From Candidatus Melainabacteria bacterium (lineage in GTDB: Bacteria; Cyanobacteriota; Vampirovibrionia; Obscuribacterales; Obscuribacteraceae): DNA of 64,000 bases. A model generated the notes under the pieces. The model was not told the origin of the DNA. It saw nothing but the letters and a program-made list of their open reading frames with translations, and ran no database searches. Every line of letters starts with the position of its first letter. Position 1 is the stretch's first letter. This document shows positions 8,775 through 18,469 of the stretch, piece after piece. Made by a program: the position numbers and the translations under genes. The stretch spans positions 1-64,000 of the forward strand of contig PLXC01000119.1 of NCBI GenBank assembly GCA_003151275.1, read 5' to 3'.

Positions 8775-8909
8775 TTATATTATGTGTCGAATCGGGCTTC
8801 TTCGCTAGCCGCTTGAATTCTCATGGATACTTTTTTTGAGCGGCGATTGTATATACGCCTGCCATAATCGGCCAACTCCCACGCTTATGCACTGGAATCA
8901 AAAACGGAC

Positions 8910-10556
8910 ATGGACAACAAAACTTCAGACGAGGCTCAAATGCCCAGTACAGAAAAAAAGACGCTCGGTGGAAAGTACTACATAACAACTGCAATAGATT
9001 ACGTCAATGCGTCTCCGCATATCGGTCATGCCTACGAAAAGATAGCCGCCGACGTTTTGGCTCGATATCACCGAATGCAGGGTGAAGATGTTTTCTTCTT
9101 GACTGGCGTTGATGAACATGGCTCAAAAGTGGAAAAATCGGCTCAGCAAGCCGGGAAATCGCCCAAGGAATTTTGCGATGATATGTCAGCAAGGTTTATT
9201 GCCGCCTGGAAAAATCTCGACATCTCCTACGATTATTTTATTCGAACAACCGAACCCCGTCATGCGCTTGTGGTTCAAGAGGTTTTCAGACGTTTGCGCG
9301 ATAAGGGCGATATCTATAAATCAAGCTACTCTGGACTTTACTGCGACGGTTGTGAGGATTTCGTTCGCGAACGAGATTTGGAGAACGGCAATTGCGTTTT
9401 TCACAAGGTGCCGCCAAAAATTGTGCAGGAAGAAAATTATTTTTTCAAACTGACAAAATACAAGCCCCTGATCAAGCAGTGGATAGAGACGACACCCGAG
9501 TCCGTGCAGCCAGAAAGCCGACGTAAGGAAGTACTCAACCAACTCGATGACCCTGAACTCGGCGATTTCAGCGTTTCACGATCCAAAGCATCGTTAGGAT
9601 GGGGTATTCCAGTTCCCGATGATCCGGATCAGGTTATCTATGTCTGGATCGATGCGCTGTCGAACTACATTACTGGTGTTGGTTTTCAGACGGATCAATC
9701 GCAATTCACTCAATATTGGCCGGCTAATCTACACCTTATTGGCAAGGACATTACGAAATTCCACGCCATCTATTGGCCAGCTATGCTGATGGGGGCTGAT
9801 GTTCCAGTCCCTAAGCAAGTCTATGCGCACGGTTTCATCACGGTCGAGGGGCAAAAATTAAGTAAGTCAATTGGCAATGTAATCGACCCGAATGCGCTTA
9901 TAGAGCAGTTCGGCGAGTATGGATCTGATGCTTTGAGATTCTATTTATTGGCAGCCACGCCATTTGATCAAGACGGTGATTATTCCCGAGACCGCTTGAT
10001 CAGCAGTGTTAATGCCAATTTAGCTAACAACCTGGGCAACTTGTTGAACCGTACTTTGACTTTGGTTGATAAATACTGCGACGGACGAGTGCCGATATCA
10101 GATCCGGAACATACTTTACGTGAGCAATCCAACACTATTCACGTAATCATCGCTCAGCATATGGAGCGCCTTGAATTTGCAAAAACAATAGACGCCATTC
10201 TGGCTCTTGTCGATCAAACCAACAAATACCTGGCTGACGAAAAGCCTTGGACTCTCTTCAAGGAAGGTAAGGACCTGCTAGGGAGAGACATCTTATATAC
10301 GGCACTAGAAGTGATTCGCAGGGTGGCCATGGAAATCTATCCGTTCACACCGAAACTGGCTCAAGCTATATGGCATCAACTCGGCTACGAAGATCACGTC
10401 GGCACCATCGGTGACTCTAGAAAGCTCGATGGCTTCTTTGACACTATTGAACCTGGACAAATTGTCAAGAATGAGGGTCCAATCTTCAGAAGAATTGGTG
10501 ATGAGGAAGACGGTCCTGATTCTTTAGGAAAGTCCGCAGGCAAAAAGAAAAAATAA
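8910..10556 (+). CDS. metG: Methionyl-tRNA synthetase
   Basis: Class I aminoacyl-tRNA synthetase charging tRNA-Met. The class I motif HIGH is at residues 37-40 and the KMSKS loop appears as KLSKS at about 316-320. The insert with CDGC is of the single-knuckle kind seen in short bacterial MetG. At 548 residues it lacks the C-terminal dimerisation/tRNA-binding domain of longer enzymes; the C-terminus is a Lys-rich tail. There is no good ribosome-binding site at ATG 8910; ATG 8940 is an alternative. It is followed immediately by a hairpin terminator. Confidence 0.96.
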   Translation: MDNKTSDEAQMPSTEKKTLGGKYYITTAIDYVNASPHIGHAYEKIAADVLARYHRMQGEDVFFLTGVDEHGSKVEKSAQQAGKSPKEFCDDMSARFIAAWKNLDISYDYFIRTTEPRHALVVQEVFRRLRDKGDIYKSSYSGLYCDGCEDFVRERDLENGNCVFHKVPPKIVQEENYFFKLTKYKPLIKQWIETTPESVQPESRRKEVLNQLDDPELGDFSVSRSKASLGWGIPVPDDPDQVIYVWIDALSNYITGVGFQTDQSQFTQYWPANLHLIGKDITKFHAIYWPAMLMGADVPVPKQVYAHGFITVEGQKLSKSIGNVIDPNALIEQFGEYGSDALRFYLLAATPFDQDGDYSRDRLISSVNANLANNLGNLLNRTLTLVDKYCDGRVPISDPEHTLREQSNTIHVIIAQHMERLEFAKTIDAILALVDQTNKYLADEKPWTLFKEGKDLLGRDILYTALEVIRRVAMEIYPFTPKLAQAIWHQLGYEDHVGTIGDSRKLDGFFDTIEPGQIVKNEGPIFRRIGDEEDGPDSLGKSAGKKKK

Positions 10557-10576
10557 ACCGCTGACGGTTGATTTTT
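10556..10576 (+). terminator. metG terminator hairpin
   Basis: AACCG-CTGA-CGGTT followed by GATTTTT, starting at the last base of the metG stop codon. Identical in stem and loop to the hairpin at 6855. It also separates metG from the convergent gene ending at 10596. Confidence 0.75.
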
Positions 10577-10595
10577 CAAATGAGACAAGTTGGGT

Positions 10596-11849
10596 TTAGG
10601 CCCGGCGGTAAGCGACGACACTTTGATAATCGCTGGATGCGAACTTATTCAGGGAGGCAACGACCACTCTCCCCTGTTGACTACTATTGTTGACTACTTT
10701 TCCATCGCCTACATAAATGGCCGCATGGCCAGGACGATTGCCGGCCCGATGGGCGATGATGCAATCTCCTGGTTGAGCATACTGAACCGGCACTGCCCGA
10801 TAGCCGTTGTGACGCAGTGAATTCTCCAGCCCATTTACGTTTGTATCGTTAATACGCACTCCGTGAGCTTGTCTTAGGGCTGCGCTGACAATCGTTGCGC
10901 AGCCTAAATCATTAGGCACGTTGCGATTAAACTCTTGGGGTGAGTGACCCAGCATTGCCTGCAAGGTCACACGCATGCGCGACCAATCGTCAGAATGATC
11001 ACTTTGGTAGCCGTTCAAACCATAACGATTTTGCTGCCCATAACGATTGTTTTGATAGTATCGATCGCTCTGACCGTACTGGTCGTACCGATTGTATTGG
11101 TCATCCTGATCGTTTGAGTAACGATACTTTTGGAATCGATTCTGACTGTATTGATCTTGAGCATATCGATCCTGCCATGAGTAGCTTTGATCGTACTGAC
11201 CATTAGGATAGCGGTACTGATCATACTGATCTTGGTTGTATCGATCCAAACTGAATCGGTTTGGTTGATACATTTCTCGCTGTCCGTAGTCATTTATGTA
11301 ATAGCCAGAACGACTATCCATGCCTTGTTGTGGCACGTAATAATCATTTTGATAGTTGTGGCTGCCGGAGTAGCGTTGATTGACTAGATACCGGTCATTC
11401 TGGCTCGGGTCGCTGTTATACCGATCATACTGAGAGCCTGTCTGATAGGCGCCGGAGCTGTTGCTTGGTCCGAAATATTGGTCACCAGCATACAAATCTT
11501 GGTTTTGTCCATTTATTCGAATCACATAGCGGTCGTCGTTGGTGCGATAAGCTTCGCCGTTATAACGGGGCTGGTAGCCGTAATCAGCCCCATAACCATC
11601 ATTGCTGCCATAGTTGCCTTGGTAATATCTGTCGCTGGAGCCGTAGCCGTGACCGCCGTAGCCACCCCGGTTACCTGTACCAATGTTGACTTGAGCTCCC
11701 CCGATATCGAACGATATCCCTGCGGAAACTCCAGGATTGCCGTAGTTGTAGTTAGTGCGTTGATACTGCTCTTCAGAGTTGACTCGGTCCCAGGTTAAGC
11801 CCTGGTGCTCGCTAGGGCAATGCCGAGAATCGTCAAATTCACGTGTCAT
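10596..11849 (-). CDS. NlpC/P60-like protein with prion-like low-complexity region
   Basis: The C-terminal 120 residues resemble an NlpC/P60 or CHAP-type amidase: GCATIVSAAL holds the likely nucleophile Cys and PGHAAIYVG the His, with PGDCII between. Such domains usually cut peptidoglycan peptides. Upstream lie about 250 residues dominated by Tyr, Asn, Gln, Asp, Arg, Ser and Gly with very few aliphatic residues. Many short Tyr-containing units (DRYNQDQYDQYRY and similar) give it the composition of a prion-like domain. There is no signal peptide at ATG 11849 or at the alternative GTG 11903, so localisation is unclear. The gene stands alone, convergent with metG. Confidence 0.7.
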   Translation of the reverse strand: MTREFDDSRHCPSEHQGLTWDRVNSEEQYQRTNYNYGNPGVSAGISFDIGGAQVNIGTGNRGGYGGHGYGSSDRYYQGNYGSNDGYGADYGYQPRYNGEAYRTNDDRYVIRINGQNQDLYAGDQYFGPSNSSGAYQTGSQYDRYNSDPSQNDRYLVNQRYSGSHNYQNDYYVPQQGMDSRSGYYINDYGQREMYQPNRFSLDRYNQDQYDQYRYPNGQYDQSYSWQDRYAQDQYSQNRFQKYRYSNDQDDQYNRYDQYGQSDRYYQNNRYGQQNRYGLNGYQSDHSDDWSRMRVTLQAMLGHSPQEFNRNVPNDLGCATIVSAALRQAHGVRINDTNVNGLENSLRHNGYRAVPVQYAQPGDCIIAHRAGNRPGHAAIYVGDGKVVNNSSQQGRVVVASLNKFASSDYQSVVAYRRA

Positions 11850-12093
11850 AAATATGTTTGCCGGAAGGGGATCTACAATATATGCCAAGTGCTTACCGCG
11901 CACAATACGGTTTTTCCCATGGTCACGGTGTCGTGCACGTCAATGGACCGAGTGTGGAGTTTGCCACCGCAATTGGTAGCAAATTCTGGCTCGCCAGCAT
12001 GCCGACAACCTGGCGCAGTTGGATATTGGGCGCTTAAGTGGCTGATTTTTGTGGAAAATTGGTGGTGTAGGTTCGGACTGCCCGGTCGCTTAG

Positions 12094-13596
12094 ATGCCCC
12101 AGAGAGAGCACATTATTCGCTATCGAACGATGCCCACTTGGATCGTTCCGACTGTTTCGGGCGCCTGTGGCGCGCTCAGCCTCGCCGTGGTCTTCAGTGC
12201 CTCTTCCTTTGCGCTCATGCTGCTTCCTGGATTGATGCGCGGTGCTCCCTATGTATTCTTGGAGACCTGCCTGAGGGCAGTCGTAGTTCTCGTTCTTGTT
12301 TTTGTAGCTTACTTATTCAAAGAGATTGCCAGACATGATCAAGTGCTTTTATCCGAAGAAGGATTAGCGTTTCCGCTGTTTCTAGGTCCTGACCTTTTGT
12401 TTCGAAGAAGACGCAGCTGGGATGACATAGGCAATATCCTCATAGGCGCGATGCTGCTTGAGGATCGCAAAGGCACCTATGAATACGAGCTTGAGCAAGC
12501 CAAAGACAAAAAAAAGCTCTTCATCTATTTCAAGTCGGGTGGGCACGTCAGCCTCGATTTAGCGAGAATGCCAAAGGAAAGTGTTGAACGTATTTTTCAG
12601 TCAATTGAATCTTGGTGCATCGCCTGCGCGCGGTCACCGCAATTGTCGCTGAAGACAGACAGCACAAAAAATGCTTCCGCTTCTCCCACGAAACTGGACA
12701 AACTTTCATATACGAAGATGTGGGAAGACGAGCTGCATGCGCATTTCTCTGCCACCAATTTCGTGCCTCTGGAGAAAGGGCGTACTCTGCAATCTGACAA
12801 GTTTACTGTCCTGATGCAGCTGTCCTCGGGCGGACTGTCTGCAGTCTACCTAGCCGAATTGGGTGACAAGGACCTCGTCATCGTTAAGGAAGCGGCTTTG
12901 CCGGCCGATCTGAAGGAAGAATCGCGTTTAAAAGCGAAAGTGATGTTCGCCCGCGAAGCTGACATTTTGCGAGGATTGAACCACCCACACATCGCCAAAG
13001 TGCTCGATAATTTTGTCGAGCGCGGTCGCGACTACTTGGTTTTGGAATTCGTACCAGGTGAAAGTCTGAGGCAGATCGTGCGTAAATCTGGTGCTCTATC
13101 CGAACAAACCGTCTTGAAATATGCCCAAAAAATAGCTCATATCTTAGATTATTTGCACGATCTGAGACCTCCGATTATCCACAGAGACCTTACGCCCGAC
13201 AATTTGGTGGTACGCGAGGACGGTGAAATTATCTTGATCGATTTCGGTGCCGCCAATTCTTTTTTGGGTGCGGCAACGGGGACTATCGTCGGCAAACAAG
13301 CCTACATCGCCCCTGAGCAATTCCGCGGCAAAGCTACGACTCAAAGCGATATGTACGCGCTTGGTTGCACATTGCATTTTTTACTGACGGGACAAGATCC
13401 CGAGGCTTTGAGCCAGTCGCACCCCAAAATTATTCGTCAAGACGTCTCCGATCAGATGGATGATTTAGTCGCCTCTTGCACCGCGCTTGATACCAGTGAA
13501 CGAATCAAAAGTGCAGATGATTTAATCGACCTCGTCGAGAAACTTCTGCCAACCACAGTGCTCACGTTTTCCAGCAAATCCAACGAGGGCAGTTGA
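12094..13596 (+). CDS. Membrane Ser/Thr kinase, type A (first of four)
   Basis: 500 residues. Two N-terminal membrane segments (about 16-46 and 59-77) are followed by a small beta-rich module. It contains DLLFRRRRSWDDI and FIYFKSGGHV, the latter shared word for word with the third kinase. A linker with SYTKMW then leads to a Hanks-type kinase domain (about 235-490). Catalytic residues look intact: nucleotide loop SSGGLSAVYL (Ser in place of the first Gly), K265, HRD 363-365, N370, DFG 383-385 and APE 406-408. It is predicted active, facing the cytoplasm. It heads an operon in which the next gene starts inside its stop codon. No extracellular sensor domain is seen, so the signal is unknown. 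Confidence 0.92.
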   Translation: MPQREHIIRYRTMPTWIVPTVSGACGALSLAVVFSASSFALMLLPGLMRGAPYVFLETCLRAVVVLVLVFVAYLFKEIARHDQVLLSEEGLAFPLFLGPDLLFRRRRSWDDIGNILIGAMLLEDRKGTYEYELEQAKDKKKLFIYFKSGGHVSLDLARMPKESVERIFQSIESWCIACARSPQLSLKTDSTKNASASPTKLDKLSYTKMWEDELHAHFSATNFVPLEKGRTLQSDKFTVLMQLSSGGLSAVYLAELGDKDLVIVKEAALPADLKEESRLKAKVMFAREADILRGLNHPHIAKVLDNFVERGRDYLVLEFVPGESLRQIVRKSGALSEQTVLKYAQKIAHILDYLHDLRPPIIHRDLTPDNLVVREDGEIILIDFGAANSFLGAATGTIVGKQAYIAPEQFRGKATTQSDMYALGCTLHFLLTGQDPEALSQSHPKIIRQDVSDQMDDLVASCTALDTSERIKSADDLIDLVEKLLPTTVLTFSSKSNEGS

Positions 13597-15152
13597 TGGA
13601 CGCCCCTCTCAAATCGATGTTGTCGAATCGCTATTTCTTCACTAAGGGCGTGAAAGCATCTGACGAATACGAACAATTTTGGATTCGCTACAAGCCGACG
13701 CGGGTGCTACGCAAACACTTCAAAAACTATTCTAAAAATCAAAACCTTCTTTATGCTTTAGTGGCGGGTAGCTGCCTGGCCATTTATCTGGCTTTCGGCC
13801 TGTTTCTTTTGATCTTGGCGGTCGCTCTTGTCGGCGCAGCCTTTCTAGTTCTTCGTGGTTCAAATTTACTGGCACCGACTCACATTGCTTTGTCTGAGGA
13901 CGGCTTGCAAATTCATTGGCTCCGCAATTACTGCAACATTGCTGGTCCACTTATAGGTTGGGATCGTTTGTCACACGTTAGTATCGCCCAAATGAGCAGC
14001 GGCTTCGGCAGTGCCGATCACGCTCTCGAATTCAATTTGCTGGCCAACGGAATTCCATTTCGTCAACGCATAAAATATGTGATCCTGGCACCGAATATGG
14101 CGTCGGGCTGGTTTAAAGGTGACCGTTGTGCAATTCGAATCAAACTGGATGCCATTGCCTCGAGTGACGACAGGAAGCGTTTGCAAATGGCGCTAAAAAA
14201 GTTTCTGCCCTCCTACCGAATTGATGCCACCGTCACCGACGAACTCAATTTAGCTATTCGTGTCGAGAGTTATACGGATCTTTGGTTAGACGCTCTGTCC
14301 TCTTCAAAGCGCATCCGAGAAGACATGTTGGAACCGGGCACGCACATCCTGGGCGGAAAGTATGAGATCGTTCAACACATTGGTGGCGGAGGCCAGGCGG
14401 TTGTATACGAAGCTCTAGAAAAAATTTCAGCAGGCAATGGCGACATCAGCCAGACAAAAGTTGTTTTGAAAGAATTCGTGCTGCCCGCTCAAGCCGGGGT
14501 CAACGTACGCAAACGCGTCTTGGGAAACATTCAGCGCGAAGCACAGATGCTTAAAAAGCTTGACTATGAAAACATCGTTCGTTTCATCGACTTTTTCGTG
14601 GATGACCAGCGAGCCTATGTAGTGCTTGAGTACATCGATGGCGTCACCTTGAAAAAATATGTTGAGGAGAAAGGCGCTCTCACCGAACAAGAAACGGTGA
14701 AGCTCGCCCTGCAAATGGGCGAGATTTTAAAGAATCTACATTCCAGCACTCCTCCCATCATTCACCGGGATTTCACGCCAGACAACTTGATCATTAACTC
14801 GAATAAGATTTTGAAGTTGATTGACTTTAACGTTGCCCAGCATCTGGAAGCGACAAATACCAACACTGTGGTGGGCAAGCACGCCTATATTCCACCTGAG
14901 CAATTTCGCGGCAAAGCTACCGCTCAAAGCGATATCTACGCCATGGGCGGGACGATCTACTACTTACTTACGGGCGAAGAGCCGGAACCAATTACAGCCG
15001 CTTGCCCCCAGTCATTGAATTCATTAATTAGCGACGAGTTAAATGCCGTCGTCCTAAAAGCCACCGCCCAGAACGTTTCTGAACGATTCGAAACGTGGTC
15101 GTCGATCAAAATGGCGTTGGAAAAAATCGCCAATGTCCGATATACATCCTGA
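13596..15152 (+). CDS. Membrane Ser/Thr kinase, type B with DFN motif (second of four)
   Basis: 518 residues from ATG 13596, which overlaps the previous TGA by one base with GAGG 7 nt upstream. One hydrophobic block (about 50-86, probably two membrane passes) precedes a soluble module (LSEDGLQIHWLR...GWDRLSHV) and the linker SYTDLW. The kinase domain follows, with a proper Gly loop (GGGGQAVVY), K292, HRDFTPDN (390-397) and APE-like PPE. The Mg-binding motif reads DFN (410-412) instead of DFG, and HRDL is HRDF. The same changes occur in the fourth kinase. The metal-binding Asp is kept, so activity is possible, but activation-loop dynamics should differ. Confidence 0.9.
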   Translation: MDAPLKSMLSNRYFFTKGVKASDEYEQFWIRYKPTRVLRKHFKNYSKNQNLLYALVAGSCLAIYLAFGLFLLILAVALVGAAFLVLRGSNLLAPTHIALSEDGLQIHWLRNYCNIAGPLIGWDRLSHVSIAQMSSGFGSADHALEFNLLANGIPFRQRIKYVILAPNMASGWFKGDRCAIRIKLDAIASSDDRKRLQMALKKFLPSYRIDATVTDELNLAIRVESYTDLWLDALSSSKRIREDMLEPGTHILGGKYEIVQHIGGGGQAVVYEALEKISAGNGDISQTKVVLKEFVLPAQAGVNVRKRVLGNIQREAQMLKKLDYENIVRFIDFFVDDQRAYVVLEYIDGVTLKKYVEEKGALTEQETVKLALQMGEILKNLHSSTPPIIHRDFTPDNLIINSNKILKLIDFNVAQHLEATNTNTVVGKHAYIPPEQFRGKATAQSDIYAMGGTIYYLLTGEEPEPITAACPQSLNSLISDELNAVVLKATAQNVSERFETWSSIKMALEKIANVRYTS

Positions 15153-15224
15153 ATCCTGGTATTTGCCCTAGTTACCTTAATCCATCTTATGGTGATAATG
15201 GATTGTGGTGATTGAGGCGCTCAG

Positions 15225-16682
15225 GTGCGATTAGTCAGAAAGATTCGCTACCAGACGATTCCCCGCTATTACATGCCAGCTCTGGCGTTGGTTTATGCGG
15301 TTTCGTTTGCGATTGTCGTAATTTCAGTGATTTGGATCGAAGCTTGGCTAACCTTCGCCTTCTATCTTCATCTATTTGCGCTTTTAATGGTCGTCGCCTT
15401 AACGATAGCCGGTCTAAAAAAGACGTACATAGAAATTGACTCGGCTGAGCTGCATTTCCCCATTAATCTGGCACCGGATTTGCTCTTCAGATTAGATAGG
15501 AGCTGGGGAGACATCGCCGCTGTGGGCGTTGAGGATGAGTCCAACGATTACGGTTTTCAAAGTTACGCTGATGAGCTGAGAAAGAAACTGATTTTCATTT
15601 ATTTTAAGTCGGGTGGACATGTGAACCTGCACCTTCGCAGCATCAACTTGCCCCACTTGAAAATATTTGTCGATCACATTGTCACCAATACTGCCAGAGG
15701 GGCTTGCACCCCTGAGTTTTTGGAGATGCAAAAGCAGTTACCTCATTTGCGAGACGATCAAGTTTTGGTCGACAAAGAGTCTGATACGGTGGCTGATTTC
15801 ACGCAATTTTGGGAAGAAGAGTTGGAGGCTTACATTGGCACCACAAATTTTGTCCCGTTAGAAGCCGGTCATGAACTGCAAAATGGCAAGTTTTTGATCG
15901 AAAGAGGAATTTCCTATGGTGGCATGTCAGCTGTCTACTTGGGCACGAACAATCTTCATGAAAAGGTTGTTGTGAAAGAATCCAGTATCCCGATTCGTTG
16001 CGATGAAGTGCTGCGGGAGAAGGCTCGAGAATTATTTGAGCGGGAGGCGCTCTTCCTCTACAAGCTGGAACATCCTCGCATCGCAAGAGTGATCGACTAC
16101 TTCGTGGAAGAAAGTAAAGATTACCTCGTGCTTGAATACGTGCAAGGTCGTTCGCTCCGTCAAGTCGTCCGCAGCAATGGACCATTTAATGAGAAGAGAA
16201 CAGCCGATATCGCTTTGCAGATTTGCGACATATTGCAGTATTTGCATGGACAGAAACCACAAGTTTTACACCGCGATCTGACGCCAGACAACCTGGTTTT
16301 GCGTGATGATGGAGAAATCGTTCTGATCGACTTTGGCGCCGCCAATGAATTCATTGGTACCGCCACTGGTACCGTGATTGGCAAGCAATGTTACATCGCG
16401 CCTGAGCAATTTAAAGGCAAGGCAGTTCCCCAAAGTGACTTGTATTCACTTGGTTGCACGATGCACTATTTGCTGACCGGGCAGGATCCTGAGCCGCTTT
16501 CTCAGTCGCGACCAATGCTTCTGAACAGTCTCATTTCCAGCACGATGGACGATCTTGTCGCTGCCACCACAGCCATCGAGTTGAAAGAGCGCACAGCTTC
16601 TGCGGGGCAATTTGCGCACCTGGTTGAAGAAATTTACAACCCTAAAATCGAACTTCGTGAGCGCAGGAAACAGATGGCATGA
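15225..16682 (+). CDS. Membrane Ser/Thr kinase, type A (third of four)
   Basis: 485 residues with GTG start, GAGG 7 nt upstream. Two N-terminal membrane segments (about 17-38 and 41-63) precede the same soluble module as the first kinase (APDLLFRLDRSWGDI, FIYFKSGGHVNL). A linker and kinase domain follow: SYGGMSAVYL loop, K251, HRDLTPDN 349-356, DFG 369-371, IAPEQF. Both type A proteins share the residues just before the kinase domain (TNFVPLE-G). It is separated from the second kinase by 72 bp, so a weak internal promoter is possible. Its stop overlaps the fourth kinase start as ATGA. Confidence 0.92.
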   Translation: MRLVRKIRYQTIPRYYMPALALVYAVSFAIVVISVIWIEAWLTFAFYLHLFALLMVVALTIAGLKKTYIEIDSAELHFPINLAPDLLFRLDRSWGDIAAVGVEDESNDYGFQSYADELRKKLIFIYFKSGGHVNLHLRSINLPHLKIFVDHIVTNTARGACTPEFLEMQKQLPHLRDDQVLVDKESDTVADFTQFWEEELEAYIGTTNFVPLEAGHELQNGKFLIERGISYGGMSAVYLGTNNLHEKVVVKESSIPIRCDEVLREKARELFEREALFLYKLEHPRIARVIDYFVEESKDYLVLEYVQGRSLRQVVRSNGPFNEKRTADIALQICDILQYLHGQKPQVLHRDLTPDNLVLRDDGEIVLIDFGAANEFIGTATGTVIGKQCYIAPEQFKGKAVPQSDLYSLGCTMHYLLTGQDPEPLSQSRPMLLNSLISSTMDDLVAATTAIELKERTASAGQFAHLVEEIYNPKIELRERRKQMA

Positions 16683-18463
16683 GAACGGTTTTTCAATTGC
16701 TCAAGCATAGGCCCGACGGCGATCAAGACGTAGCTGAATCGCGTGATGAACGAGAAAAAGCGATGCGCTGGCATCGGAAGGAAGCTAGTATCAAATCTGT
16801 TTTGGTCTTTGTCGCAATGGCCGGAGCCTTGTGTTTTGGCGTGCAGAATGCACTTTTGATTTGCGCTTTCATGTGTTCAGTAATGATTTGTGCTCGTATT
16901 CACGAATGGATTCCATCCGAGAAAACGGCGCGCTTAAATCGCTCTAGACCGACCAGGGTGCTTACTAAAGACGGAGCCAGAGATCTTGTTCTTTGGCTGA
17001 GCTACGACCCGCCAAACTTTTTGCAAAAACCCTTAAGATTTATTGGTAGCGCAGCTGGTGCCACACAGGGTTTGTTTTGCATTCTGCTTCTCATATTTGG
17101 CATTCAATATGGATTCATTGTAGTCTGCTTTCTCCTTTTGGTTGGGCTGGTAATCGGATTCTATGCAAATTTAGCCATTGATAGAAATGAGCGTATTAGT
17201 CGTGCTCATATTTTGTTGACCAAAGACGGCATTGGCTTTGATTATTCAAGGATGGTAAGTCTTCTGAAATACCCGCCAATGAACTGGGAGAAGATCGAAT
17301 CGGTTACATTTACCAAGATGTCTGGTTTTCTGTCAGAAAATACTGTTCTCCAATTTCGGATTTCAATGTTAGATTGGCCGTTAGAATGCGAAAACATTAT
17401 CTCGAAGTCGCCCGGAAATTTCTTTGTTGAGGATCAAGGCGCCGAGCAGAAGCTCGTTTTGAACCTTCGTTCGGATGGCTTCGCGTCCGGAATCCATCGC
17501 CGCGACCTAATCGCTTTCATCACGGACAGTTTGCCAGCCGAGAAAATCCTTGGACGACATACTGAAAATCAATCCGGCAACAATATTCAAGTCTCATATA
17601 CGGATATTTGGCTTGGCGCATTAACCTCTCAGACTGCCAGAATGCGTAGAAACGACTTGCCTGCCAAGACCGTCGTTCATGGAGGCAAATATACAATTCA
17701 AGACCAACTAGGCGCTGGTGGTCAAGGTGTGGCTTACGCCGCCCTGGAAAACGAGACTGGTCGGATGGTGGTTTTAAAGGAATTTGTCTTGCCGGCGTCG
17801 GCGAGACAAGCAACCCAGACTAAAGCGCTAGAGCATGTCCAGAAAGAAGCCACTCTGCTCAAGCAGCTAGAGCATCCACAAATCGTCAAGTATGTTGATT
17901 TCTTTGTTGAAGACCAGCGCGCTTATCTCGTTCTCGAACATATAGATGGCATGAATTTGCGCAAGTTTGTTCAAAAGAACGGTCCGATTACGCAAACTTC
18001 GGCGATCGGCTTGTCGATGCAAATGTGCGATATCCTCATTTATTTGCATAGCCTTCCCACCCCAGTCGTTCACCGTGACTTTACGCCCGATAATTTGATG
18101 TACGCTAATTTCGAAACAGTAAAATTACTTGATTTCAATGTTGCGCAACAACTCGAATTAGCTAACAGCCGCACTGTCGTGGGCAAGCATGCCTATTTGC
18201 CTCCCGAGCAGTTTAGAGGAAGGGCGACAATTCGGAGCGATATCTATGCGCTTGGCGCTACAATGTTTTTCCTGTTAACCGGCGACGACCCGGAACCAAT
18301 TTCCACTTCACATCCTCAGCTGACGTTGCCTCATTTAAGTCCTGAGTTGGATGCGATAGTTGCCAGGGCGACGGAAACGTCGGAGCAGAAACGGTACCCG
18401 GATTCTGCGGCTGTAAAAGCCGACTTGAATCTTTTGTTAGTAGGTCAACCCCTCGCTCGTTAA
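16679..18463 (+). CDS. Membrane Ser/Thr kinase, type B with DFN motif (fourth of four)
   Basis: 594 residues, longest of the set. The N-terminus has a basic region, then hydrophobic segments at about 38-72 and 120-165 (probably four passes). A soluble module (LTKDGIGFDYSR...MNWEKIESV) and the SYTDIW linker follow. The kinase domain has Gly loop GAGGQGVAY, K367, HRDFTPDN 465-472, DFN 485-487 and PPEQF, matching the second kinase rather than its immediate neighbour. The pairing A-B-A-B suggests duplication of an A-B gene pair. The start overlaps the previous gene by 4 bp. The downstream LRR gene begins 6 bp after the stop. Confidence 0.9.
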   Translation: MRTVFQLLKHRPDGDQDVAESRDEREKAMRWHRKEASIKSVLVFVAMAGALCFGVQNALLICAFMCSVMICARIHEWIPSEKTARLNRSRPTRVLTKDGARDLVLWLSYDPPNFLQKPLRFIGSAAGATQGLFCILLLIFGIQYGFIVVCFLLLVGLVIGFYANLAIDRNERISRAHILLTKDGIGFDYSRMVSLLKYPPMNWEKIESVTFTKMSGFLSENTVLQFRISMLDWPLECENIISKSPGNFFVEDQGAEQKLVLNLRSDGFASGIHRRDLIAFITDSLPAEKILGRHTENQSGNNIQVSYTDIWLGALTSQTARMRRNDLPAKTVVHGGKYTIQDQLGAGGQGVAYAALENETGRMVVLKEFVLPASARQATQTKALEHVQKEATLLKQLEHPQIVKYVDFFVEDQRAYLVLEHIDGMNLRKFVQKNGPITQTSAIGLSMQMCDILIYLHSLPTPVVHRDFTPDNLMYANFETVKLLDFNVAQQLELANSRTVVGKHAYLPPEQFRGRATIRSDIYALGATMFFLLTGDDPEPISTSHPQLTLPHLSPELDAIVARATETSEQKRYPDSAAVKADLNLLLVGQPLAR

Positions 18464-18469
18464 TAACTC

